13,275 bases of DNA from Archangium sp. (GTDB taxonomy: Bacteria; Myxococcota; Myxococcia; Myxococcales; Myxococcaceae), in NCBI GenBank assembly GCA_016793585.1, contig JAEUJR010000023.1, positions 1 through 13,275 of the forward strand. Direction: 5' to 3'. Positions 6,968 through 13,275 of the stretch are shown in pieces; within the stretch, counting starts at the first letter, position 1, and every line of letters begins with the position of its first letter. The notes under the pieces were generated by a model that did no database searches, was not told the DNA's origin, and saw only the letters and a list, made by a program, of their open reading frames with translations. Position numbers and translations under genes: made by a program.

Positions 6968-8106
6968 TGTCGGCCCGGGTGTTCGCTGCAGTCGCGTTGC
7001 TCTGTCTCTCGTGCATTCCGAAGGTGCCGCGTCAGCGCCTCGACGCCGCCACGCCGATTCTCGTCGGCTACGTCGTCGACCCGACCTACTCAGGTGACGC
7101 CACGACCGCGCCCGACTCGCTGAAAGAGGCGATCGCGAAGGAACTCGAGGGCCGCAACCTGAGCGTCGTCGAGGTGCCGCTCGAGGTGCTCAAAGACGGC
7201 CGCATCACCGACACGCGCAAGGTCGCGCTGAAGAACCACCAGCCCGACTCGCCGTACTTCCTGCTGGTGGAGCTGCGGGTGCACTTCTTCTCGCAGCTCG
7301 ACGGCCGCTATCGCTGGGAGGTCGCGTCCTCCCTGACGGCCATGAAGAACGACGGCGTCGAGACGCGCGATGCGTTCGAGCTGCCCGTGATTCTCCAGTA
7401 CGACCATGAGAAGCAGAACGCGGCGATCAACGCAGCCTCGACGGACATCGCGACGCGGCTTGGCGTGTTGCTCGACGGGCTGCTCTCGACCAGCGCTCCG
7501 AAACCCGCGCAGCCTCCGGCCTCTCCCGCGAAGACGCAGCCCCTTGGCGCACGGGAGGCGCCGAAGTCGATCTACTTCGTGATGGTCGACCGCTTCGCGA
7601 ATGGCGATCGCAGCAACGACGTCGAGATCGACCCGAAAGATCCGCACGCGTTTCACGGCGGCGACCTGAAGGGCGTGCTCTCGAAGCTCGACTGGCTGCA
7701 GTCGCTCGGCGTCGACACCGTGTGGCTGTCTCCGGTGTTCGGCATGCGCACCGAGAAGTGGCACGGCTACGGCGCCTTTCACGGCTACTGGACGTGGGAC
7801 TTGTCGACGGTGGAGCCCCGCTTCGGAGACGAGGCGCAGCTCGCGAAGCTGTCGGACGAATTGCACAAGCGCGGCATGAAGCTGGTGCTCGACATCGTGC
7901 TCAACCACGTCGGCCCCGACGCGCCGCTCGTGAGCCAGAAGCCGGAGTGGTTTCACCACCATGGCGGCGTCACCGATTGGAACGACCCGGTGCAGTTGAC
8001 GACCTACGACGTGCACGGGCTGCCTGACTTCGCCACCGAGCGTGACGACGTCGCGAAGTTCCTCACGGACTCGTCCCGGAGGTGGCTTCGAGCGCGTTCG
8101 TCCTGA
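6967..8106 (+). CDS. Alpha-amylase (GH13) lipoprotein, N-terminal reading frame before a frameshift
   Basis: This frame encodes 379 residues before a TGA. It starts with a probable lipoprotein signal (ALLCLSC, Cys16; the -3 residue is an unusual Cys). An unrecognised domain follows (about 26-172), then a Pro/Ala linker (178-197), then the GH13 barrel beginning SIYFVMVDRFANGD (201-214). Catalytic region I is present as DIVLNH (309-314), and HGYGAFHGYW (266-275) is typical of extracellular amylases. Homology runs in this frame to Trp373-Leu374, then continues in the +1 frame; the last five residues (RARSS) look like frameshift readthrough. Alone it lacks the nucleophile and acid/base, so it should be inactive. 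The ATG overlaps the porin stop and gives a good signal, so I prefer it to an upstream in-frame start at 6925. The full enzyme would have 730 residues. Confidence 0.85.
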   Translation: MSARVFAAVALLCLSCIPKVPRQRLDAATPILVGYVVDPTYSGDATTAPDSLKEAIAKELEGRNLSVVEVPLEVLKDGRITDTRKVALKNHQPDSPYFLLVELRVHFFSQLDGRYRWEVASSLTAMKNDGVETRDAFELPVILQYDHEKQNAAINAASTDIATRLGVLLDGLLSTSAPKPAQPPASPAKTQPLGAREAPKSIYFVMVDRFANGDRSNDVEIDPKDPHAFHGGDLKGVLSKLDWLQSLGVDTVWLSPVFGMRTEKWHGYGAFHGYWTWDLSTVEPRFGDEAQLAKLSDELHKRGMKLVLDIVLNHVGPDAPLVSQKPEWFHHHGGVTDWNDPVQLTTYDVHGLPDFATERDDVAKFLTDSSRRWLRARSS

Positions 8107-9160
8107 CGGGTTCAGACTCGACGCGGTGAAGCACGTGCCGCTCGAGTTCTGGGCGAAGTGGAACGCGGACATGAAGACGGCGGCTCCCGGAGCGACGTTG
8201 CTCGGTGAGCTGCTCGACGGCGACCCCTCCATCGTCTCGAAGACGTGGGCCCAGGGCGGCTTCACCTCGATGTTCGATTTTCCCCTCGGGTTCGCGATGG
8301 GCGACGTGTTCTGCCGCGGAGAATCGCCAGCGAAGCTCGCGGCCGTGCTGACGAACGATCGGCGCTATCCCGACCCCTCGCGGCTGGTGACGATGCTCGA
8401 CAACCACGATCTGCCGCGCATCGTGAGCGTCTGCGGTGGCGAGCAAGACAAGGTGCGAACCGCGCTGGCGTTCATGCTCACTGCGCGTGGGGTGCCGTCG
8501 ATCATCTGGGGCACCGAGGCCGGCTTCGACGGCGCGAAGGAGCCCGACAACCGCAAGTCGATGACGTTCACTCCACACGCCCTGAAGGCCGAGATCGCGT
8601 TCTGGCTCGACGCGCGAAAGAAGAACCCTGCGTTGGCTGATGGCGTGCCGGTGATCGTGAGCGCGAACGCCGACGGCGTCGTGCTGGGGCGTGTGACGGG
8701 CTCGCAGCTCGCGATCGTCGTCGTCGGCCGCGATGGTGTTCGACCCGCGCTGCCAACCGGCGCGTGGAGCGAGGCCAACAAAGAGCTCGTGCCGCCTGGC
8801 GGCTGGAAACGTCCCTCCATTGGCGTGTTCGTGAGCGACGTGAAGCGCGGCGCGTACACCGACCTCGTCTCTCAGCAGGAGCCGCAGTGGCGCACTGGCG
8901 CGAAGAAGCGGTCCGTCACCTTCGAAGGGCCTGCAGGTGCGTTCGTCGTCGGCAGCGGGCCTGAGTTCGGCGACTGGAACCCGGCGAAGGCGCTCAAGCT
9001 GCCCGTGACGCTCGAGCTGCCGTTGGGTGGCGCGTTCGAGTTCAAGGCCATTCGTCGCGAAGGCGACCGCACCATCTGGGACTCGGGTGCGAACGGTACG
9101 CTGTTCGTCGACGAGGCAGGGAAGGGCAGCGTCACGCTGAAGCCATCGTTCCCGAGGTGA
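8042..9160 (+). CDS. Alpha-amylase, C-terminal reading frame with catalytic core and CBM20 starch-binding domain
   Basis: This frame carries the rest of the amylase. The open frame reaches back to a GTG at 8042, but family-like sequence starts only at 8090 (ERVRPDGFRLDAVKH), so I see this as a continuation and not a separately started gene. In composite numbering (first frame to residue 374, then this one) the nucleophile is Asp385 in DGFRLD, the acid/base is Glu414 in LLGELLDG, and region IV is DNHD (478-481). Residues about 649-725 form a CBM20 starch-binding domain, with VVGSGPEFGDWNPAKALKL followed by FEFKAIRREGDRTIWDSGAN. CBM20 points to granular or polymeric starch. The coding is intact to the stop, with no further damage, which argues for recent mutation, sequence error or functional recoding over old decay. 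Confidence 0.82.
   Translation: MTTSRSSSRTRPGGGFERVRPDGFRLDAVKHVPLEFWAKWNADMKTAAPGATLLGELLDGDPSIVSKTWAQGGFTSMFDFPLGFAMGDVFCRGESPAKLAAVLTNDRRYPDPSRLVTMLDNHDLPRIVSVCGGEQDKVRTALAFMLTARGVPSIIWGTEAGFDGAKEPDNRKSMTFTPHALKAEIAFWLDARKKNPALADGVPVIVSANADGVVLGRVTGSQLAIVVVGRDGVRPALPTGAWSEANKELVPPGGWKRPSIGVFVSDVKRGAYTDLVSQQEPQWRTGAKKRSVTFEGPAGAFVVGSGPEFGDWNPAKALKLPVTLELPLGGAFEFKAIRREGDRTIWDSGANGTLFVDEAGKGSVTLKPSFPR
8078..8091 (+). other. +1 frameshift point with prfB-like layout
   Basis: The zero frame reads CGG AGG TGG CTT CGA GCG. The family-conserved frame resumes at GAG (8090), so one base must be skipped after CTT (8086-8088). Joined, the protein reads RRWL-ERVRPDGFRLD, which keeps the usual six residues between the Trp and the DGFRLD motif. 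A Shine-Dalgarno-like GGAGG (8078-8082) lies three bases upstream of CTT. In E. coli prfB, AGGGGG lies three bases upstream of CUU, where the +1 slip occurs. A leucine tRNA with anticodon GAG could re-pair from CUU onto UUC (G-U, A-U, G-C). The frame break is certain in this sequence; recoding is a hypothesis. Confidence 0.8.
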
Positions 9161-9163
9161 TTC

Positions 9164-10495
9164 ATGGAGCGTCGTCTGCACGCATCGCAGCCGCACCCTC
9201 GTTTCTGGCGAATCAATCTCGAGGGGCTCGAGCTCGTCATTCGCAGTGGAGCGATCGGCACGCCCGGCGCCGTGAACAAGATTCCCTGCAAGTCGCCGGA
9301 GGCCGCGCAGAAGACGTTCGACAGCCTCGTCGCGCAGCGCCTGAAAGACGGCTTCATCGACGAAGCCGCGGCCGAGGTGAAGACGCTCTCTCCAGAGTCG
9401 GAGAAGGAGTTGCTCACGGATGACCCTGAGCGCTGGCTCGTCTTCGCCGACTCGTTGCTCGAATCGGGCGACCCCGTTCGTGGCGAGCTCATCGGGCTGC
9501 AGGTGAAGGCCGCGAAGCGCGTGCGTGGCAGCATCGGTCAGGCGAAGGACTTCATTCGGGCGCACTACGACGAACTCGTGGGCCCCGGCATCGCGTCGTT
9601 CCACACGCAGGTCACCGTCGACTGGAGCTTCGGCTACGCGCGCACTGCTCGTATCTGGTCGGGTCCGTACACGGCTCCGATCGGCGACGTGGTCGAGGCG
9701 GTGTTGAACAGCCCGGCGTGCCGGTTCTTGCAGCGGCTCGAGTTCGGCTCTCCGGGCACGCAGGGGAAGTACGACCCGGCGCTGAAGGTGCTCGCGTCGC
9801 TCGAGTGGCCCACGCACCTGAACCACCTCGTGCTCGGCGAGTTCGACGTCGCGCAGTCGTTCAAGACCGAGAACGCGTGGCCGCGCATCGACTCGTTGTT
9901 CGCGCTGCAGCCGGTGGCGTCGCGAATCGAGACCCTCGAGGTTCGCGCCGCCCTCAACACGCTCGGCAAAGGCCTGACGTTTCCTTCCCTGCAGCGGCTG
10001 GTGCTCAAACCGTGGCGACTCGACTCTCGTCTGCTGACCGATCTGCAGAGCTGGGAGACGCCGAAGCTGCGCGAGCTGTCGTTCACGCTCGAGGCGCTCG
10101 TCGGCGTGACGCTCGCCTCGTGGGCCGCGACGATTCGCCGCTTCATCTCGCACCCCGGCATCACGCATCTCGAGCTGCGTCGCATTCGCGAAGGCCTGCA
10201 GCTGCTCTCACTGCTTGGAGACGCCGGCGGAAAACTCCAGCGCGTCGAGCTGATTGGCGCGCCGGCCGCCGAAGTGGTGAACGTGAGTCATCTGCGCAAG
10301 ACGCTCGAGGCGGTTCAGTTCGAAGCTCCCGAGAGCGCAGCCCTGGCGAAGGCGCTGACGGCGCTCGGTCTCAAAGCGAACGGCCCTTCCGAAGAGACGC
10401 TCGCGAAGAAGAAGAAGGCCGCGGCAACCCGCGCGGAGCGAGCCGCCAGACGCGCTCGTGACGATGACGATCGCTACGAAGAGATCGCCGAGTAG
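9164..10495 (+). CDS. WGR-like / TIGR02996 (repeat-companion) / leucine-rich repeat protein
   Basis: This is a 443-residue myxobacterial-type protein of unknown function. Residues 13-64 resemble a WGR domain (FWRINLEGLELVIRSG, then IGTPG, SPEAAQKTFDSLVAQRLKDGF), although the signature Trp-Gly-Arg is replaced by Ser-Gly-Ala. Residues 84-113 match the TIGR02996 repeat-companion motif (ERWLVFADSLLESGDPVRGELIGLQ). From about 187 to 365 there are spaced leucine-rich segments such as LQRLEFG, IETLEVRA, LQRLVL, LRELSF and ITHLELRR. The tail is strongly basic, then acidic (KKKKAAATRAERAARRARDDDD). There is no signal peptide, so it is likely cytoplasmic. WGR domains in PARPs bind nucleic acid, but here that is only a suggestion. 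GAGG (9154-9157) lies six bases before the ATG, and the gene begins three bases after the amylase stop. Confidence 0.85.
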   Translation: MERRLHASQPHPRFWRINLEGLELVIRSGAIGTPGAVNKIPCKSPEAAQKTFDSLVAQRLKDGFIDEAAAEVKTLSPESEKELLTDDPERWLVFADSLLESGDPVRGELIGLQVKAAKRVRGSIGQAKDFIRAHYDELVGPGIASFHTQVTVDWSFGYARTARIWSGPYTAPIGDVVEAVLNSPACRFLQRLEFGSPGTQGKYDPALKVLASLEWPTHLNHLVLGEFDVAQSFKTENAWPRIDSLFALQPVASRIETLEVRAALNTLGKGLTFPSLQRLVLKPWRLDSRLLTDLQSWETPKLRELSFTLEALVGVTLASWAATIRRFISHPGITHLELRRIREGLQLLSLLGDAGGKLQRVELIGAPAAEVVNVSHLRKTLEAVQFEAPESAALAKALTALGLKANGPSEETLAKKKKAAATRAERAARRARDDDDRYEEIAE

Positions 10496-10546
10496 GCCGG
10501 AATTGCTGAGAAAACGCTCGTCCGTCGGCGCGGCGCGTCATTGTCG

Positions 10547-10575
10547 TTGACCGGCAAATCAACGGTCCCTACAAG
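10547..10575 (+). promoter_or_regulatory. Sigma-70-like promoter for fadI-fadJ with overlapping inverted repeats
   Basis: TTGACC (10547-10552) and TACAAG (10570-10575) are separated by exactly 17 bases, a good housekeeping promoter match that would start transcription near 10582 and leave a leader of about 34 bases. Two inverted repeats overlap the -35 and spacer: CGTTGA (10545-10550) with TCAACG (10559-10564), and GACCG (10549-10553) with CGGTC (10563-10567). They could be an operator for a fatty-acid-responsive repressor, but no regulator gene is seen here. The rest of the 120-base gap after the WGR gene shows no clear terminator. Confidence 0.55.
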
Positions 10576-10615
10576 CCCCCGCGTCTCGTCGTCGCGCCCA
10601 CTTCAAGGAGGATGC

Positions 10616-11917
10616 ATGGCGAAGGCAGCATCGAATGGCCACCGAAGGGTGGCGATCGTGAACGGGCTCCGTACGCCGTTCGTGAAGGCCGCGACCGTGT
10701 TCTCCGAGCTCACCGCGCTCGATCTCGGCCGCATCGTCGTTCAGGAACTCGTGCAGCGCAGCGAGCTCGACCCCAACGAGCTCGACAGCGTCGTCTTCGG
10801 TCAGGTGATCCCCGGGCTCACCGCCGCCAGCATCGCGCGTGAGGTGGTGCTCACGGCCGGGCTCCCACGAAAGGTCGAGGCGTACACGGTGGCGCGCGCC
10901 TGCGCGACCAGCATTCAGACGATGGTGAACGCCGCCAACGCGATCACGCTCGGTCAGGCCGACGTCGTCATCGCCGGTGGCACCGAGTCGATGAGCGACC
11001 CGCCGATCTTCACCAGCCGCCCGCTCGCCCATGCGCTCGCTGAGTCGTCGCGCGCCCGAAACCTCGCCGCCCGCGTGAAGCCGTTTCAGAAGCTCTCGCC
11101 GAAAGATCTCATCCCCGTTCCGCCTGCGATCGCCGAGTACACGACCGGCATGTCGATGGGCGACTCGGCCGAGAAGATGGCGAAAGAGAACGGCATCACC
11201 CGCAAGGAGCAGGACGAGATCGCGCTCGCCTCGCACCAGAACGCCGCCCGCGCGTGGAAGGCGGGCTTCTTCGACGCCGAGGTCATGCACGTGCCGGTGC
11301 CGCCGAAGTACGCGACGGTCGCCGACAAGGACAACCTCGTGCGTGAAGACACGTCGCTCGAGGCGCTGCTCGCGCTCAAGCCGGTGTTCGATCGCAAGTA
11401 CGGCTCCGTCACCGCAGGCAATGCCTCGCCGCTCACCGACGGCGCCGCCGCGCTGCTGCTCATGAGCGAAGAGAAGGCGAAGGCGCTCGGCTACACACCG
11501 CTGGGCTTCCTTCGCTCCCACGCGTTCGCCGCGACCGATCCGGCCGACCAGCTCCTGCAAGGTCCCGCGTACGCCGCGCCGATCGCCCTCGATCGCGCCG
11601 GCATGTCGCTGAAGGACATGGATCTCGTCGACATGCACGAGGCCTTCGCGTCGCAGATCGCCTCCAACCTGCAGGCGTTCGCGTCGAAGGCGTTCGCCGA
11701 GAAGCTCGGTCGCAAGGCCGCGCTCGGCGAGGTCGATCGGTCGCGCCTCAACGTGAACGGAGGCTCCATCGCGCTCGGTCACCCGTTCGCGGCCACCGGC
11801 GCCCGCATCGTTCACCAGGCCCTGCGTGAGCTGAAGCGCCGCAACCTGGGCACGGCCCTCGTCACCGTCTGCGCCCAGGGTGGTCAGGGCGCTGCAGTCG
11901 TTCTGGAGCGAGCCTGA
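10616..11917 (+). CDS. fadI: Acetyl-CoA C-acyltransferase (3-ketoacyl-CoA thiolase, FadI type)
   Basis: This 433-residue thiolase carries out the last step of beta-oxidation, cleaving 3-ketoacyl-CoA with CoA to give acetyl-CoA and a shortened acyl-CoA. Catalytic residues are visible: nucleophile Cys96 in RACATS, His341 in DMHEAFA, His389 in GHPFAATG, and Cys419 in TVCAQGG. The segments VAIVNGLRTPF, MPVPPA-like LIPVPPAIAEYTTGMSMGD and GSIALGHPFAATGAR closely follow E. coli FadI (the trifunctional-protein beta subunit), not the shorter biosynthetic thiolases. The ATG at 10616 follows AAGGAGG (10605-10611) by four bases; an open frame from 10541 exists but lacks this. fadJ begins two bases after the stop, so the pair should form the FadIJ alpha2-beta2-type complex in the cytoplasm. 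Confidence 0.92.
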   Translation: MAKAASNGHRRVAIVNGLRTPFVKAATVFSELTALDLGRIVVQELVQRSELDPNELDSVVFGQVIPGLTAASIAREVVLTAGLPRKVEAYTVARACATSIQTMVNAANAITLGQADVVIAGGTESMSDPPIFTSRPLAHALAESSRARNLAARVKPFQKLSPKDLIPVPPAIAEYTTGMSMGDSAEKMAKENGITRKEQDEIALASHQNAARAWKAGFFDAEVMHVPVPPKYATVADKDNLVREDTSLEALLALKPVFDRKYGSVTAGNASPLTDGAAALLLMSEEKAKALGYTPLGFLRSHAFAATDPADQLLQGPAYAAPIALDRAGMSLKDMDLVDMHEAFASQIASNLQAFASKAFAEKLGRKAALGEVDRSRLNVNGGSIALGHPFAATGARIVHQALRELKRRNLGTALVTVCAQGGQGAAVVLERA

Positions 11918-11919
11918 TC

Positions 11920-13275
11920 ATGAGCACTCCCACGCCGAGCTTCGCGTACGCCCTCGAAGATCAGGTCGCGGTCATCACCTTCGACATCGAAGGCGAAGCC
12001 GTGAACACGCTGTCGCCCGCCATCAGCCAGGAGTTCGAGACGCTGATGACGAAGGCGGCCTCCGACTCCAACGCCAAAGCCATCGTCTTCATCTCCGGCA
12101 AGAAAGACAGCTTCATCGCCGGCGCGAAGATCGACTTCCTCTCGACCATCAAGACGCAGGCCGACGCGCTCACCGTGGTGAAGCAGGGCCACGCCGGCTT
12201 CGATCGCCTCGACGCGTTCGAAAAGCCTGTCATCGCGGCCATCAACGGCGCGTGCCTGGGCGGCGGCCTCGAGTGGGCGCTCGCGTGCGACTACCGCATC
12301 GCGACCGACAACCCGAAGACCTCCATCGGTCTGCCGGAAGTGCAGCTCGGGCTCATTCCCGGAGCCGGCGGAACGCAGCGCCTGCCACGGCTCGTCGGCG
12401 CACAGATCGCGCTCGATCTCATCCTCACCGGCAAGACGCTCAAGGCGAAGAAGGCGCTCAAGCTCGGCGTCGTCGACGAGGTCGTGCCTGCGCCGATTCT
12501 CAAAGACGTCGCGAAGCGTCGCGCGCTCGAGATGGCGAACGGCAAGCTCGTCATCGATCGATCGCGCGGCCTCACCAGCGTCGCCAAGAGCCGCTCGTTC
12601 AAGGACATTCTCCGCGGGTTGTCCGATCAAAAGGCGTGGGCCGAGCTCGCGCTCGAAGACAACCCGGTCGGCCGCAAGGTCCTCTTCGATCAGGCGAAGA
12701 AGCAGCTGCTCAAGAAGACGAAGGGCAAGTACCCAGCGCCCGAGAAGGCGCTCGAGGTGATCAAGGTCGGTCTCGACAAGGGCCTGCAGGCGGGGCTCGA
12801 GGCCGAAGCGCAGGCGTTCAGCGAGCTCGTCGTCTCGGACGTCTCGCGTCGCCTCGTCGAAATCTTCTTCGCCACCACCGCCCTCAAGAAGGACAACGGC
12901 ACGAAGAACGCGAGCGTGAAGCCGCGGCCGGTGACGAAGATCGGCATGGTGGGCGGCGGGCTCATGGGCGGCGGCATCGCCTACGTCTCGTCGGCGCTGC
13001 AGGGCGTGCCTGTGCGCATCAAGGACAAAGACGACGCCGGAGCGGGTAGGGCGCTCGGCTACGTGCGCGGCCTCTACGACGAGCGCGTGAAGCGCAAGAG
13101 CATCACCTGGCGTGAGCGCGACAAGCTGATGGCGCTCGTCACCGCCACCACCGACTACTCAGGCTTCAAGAACGCCGAGCTCGTCATCGAGGCCGTGTTC
13201 GAAGATCTGAAGCTCAAGCACCAGGTCGTCAAAGACGTCGAAGCAGTCGGCCGGCCCGACGTGATCTTCGCGTCG
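11920..13275 (+). CDS. fadJ: Fatty oxidation complex alpha subunit, enoyl-CoA hydratase/3-hydroxyacyl-CoA dehydrogenase (cut by window edge)
   Basis: The first 452 residues of a bifunctional beta-oxidation enzyme are present, about 63 percent of the usual length of about 710; the frame is open to the last base. The N-terminal crotonase domain has GACLGGGLEWALACDYRIA with Glu118 and GLPEVQLGLIPGAGGTQRLPRL with Glu140, the two hydratase glutamates. After the linker region a Rossmann NAD-binding motif GMVGGGLMGGGIAYV (342-355) starts the dehydrogenase domain, followed by TTDYSGF and LVIEAVFEDL. These match E. coli FadJ closely (GILGGGLMGGGIAYV, IIEAVFENL). The ATG lies two bases after the fadI stop, with GGAG (11905-11908) eleven bases upstream, so the genes are co-transcribed. 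It hydrates enoyl-CoA and oxidises the 3-hydroxyacyl-CoA that FadI then cleaves. Confidence 0.93.
   Translation, partial: MSTPTPSFAYALEDQVAVITFDIEGEAVNTLSPAISQEFETLMTKAASDSNAKAIVFISGKKDSFIAGAKIDFLSTIKTQADALTVVKQGHAGFDRLDAFEKPVIAAINGACLGGGLEWALACDYRIATDNPKTSIGLPEVQLGLIPGAGGTQRLPRLVGAQIALDLILTGKTLKAKKALKLGVVDEVVPAPILKDVAKRRALEMANGKLVIDRSRGLTSVAKSRSFKDILRGLSDQKAWAELALEDNPVGRKVLFDQAKKQLLKKTKGKYPAPEKALEVIKVGLDKGLQAGLEAEAQAFSELVVSDVSRRLVEIFFATTALKKDNGTKNASVKPRPVTKIGMVGGGLMGGGIAYVSSALQGVPVRIKDKDDAGAGRALGYVRGLYDERVKRKSITWRERDKLMALVTATTDYSGFKNAELVIEAVFEDLKLKHQVVKDVEAVGRPDVIFAS

Noticed and set aside
8042..8089. Independent translation start for the C-terminal amylase frame
   Set aside because: The GTG at 8042 lies inside well-conserved N-terminal-frame coding sequence, the 16 residues it adds are unlike the family, and the product would lack most of the barrel.
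8063..10168. 701-residue minus-strand open frame across the amylase and WGR genes
   Set aside because: It spans the boundary between two well-supported plus-strand genes and has low-complexity Arg/Leu-rich composition with no motifs.
11880..13049. 389-residue plus-strand open frame over fadJ
   Set aside because: It is an out-of-frame, Arg-rich shadow; the true frame starts at 11920, matches FadJ throughout and is open to the window edge.

Overview
The window is GC-rich (roughly two thirds G+C by eye) and tightly packed. Genes cover nearly all of it, and no gap reaches 300 bases. Two things point to a myxobacterium (Myxococcota, possibly suborder Cystobacterineae). One is the gene at 9164, which joins a WGR-like domain to the short 'repeat-companion' motif (TIGR02996) typical of myxobacteria and planctomycetes. 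The other is the mix of a calpain-type protease, a PilZ protein and many lipoproteins. The phylum is an inference; there is no rRNA gene here to settle it.

Region 1 (1-1465, minus strand) is the start of a maltose-type ABC importer operon: a MalK-family ATPase, then a periplasmic sugar-binding protein cut by the left edge. The permeases probably lie beyond that edge. A 91-bp divergent gap (1466-1556) with an imperfect inverted repeat separates it from region 2.

Region 2 (1557-9160, plus strand) holds a calpain-like cysteine protease, a lipoprotein isoamylase/debranching enzyme (GH13 with CBM48), a PilZ-domain protein behind a structured 116-base leader, a LamB-like outer-membrane porin, and an alpha-amylase lipoprotein with a C-terminal CBM20 starch-binding domain. 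With the ABC importer this forms a plausible starch route: surface debranching and cleavage, passage through the porin, periplasmic capture and ATP-driven import. The amylase reading frame is broken by one extra base just before the catalytic nucleophile. The break sits on a sequence laid out like the prfB +1 recoding site (a Shine-Dalgarno-like GGAGG, three bases, then CTT), so it is either programmed frameshifting or a pseudogene/sequence error. This is the most interesting spot in the window.

Region 3 (9164-10495) encodes the WGR/TIGR02996/leucine-rich protein, three bases after the amylase and possibly co-transcribed with it.

Region 4 (10547-13275) is a separate fatty-acid beta-oxidation operon with a good sigma-70-like promoter, the thiolase fadI, and fadJ, which starts two bases later and runs off the right edge. 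I see no mobile elements, CRISPR arrays, tRNA or rRNA genes.
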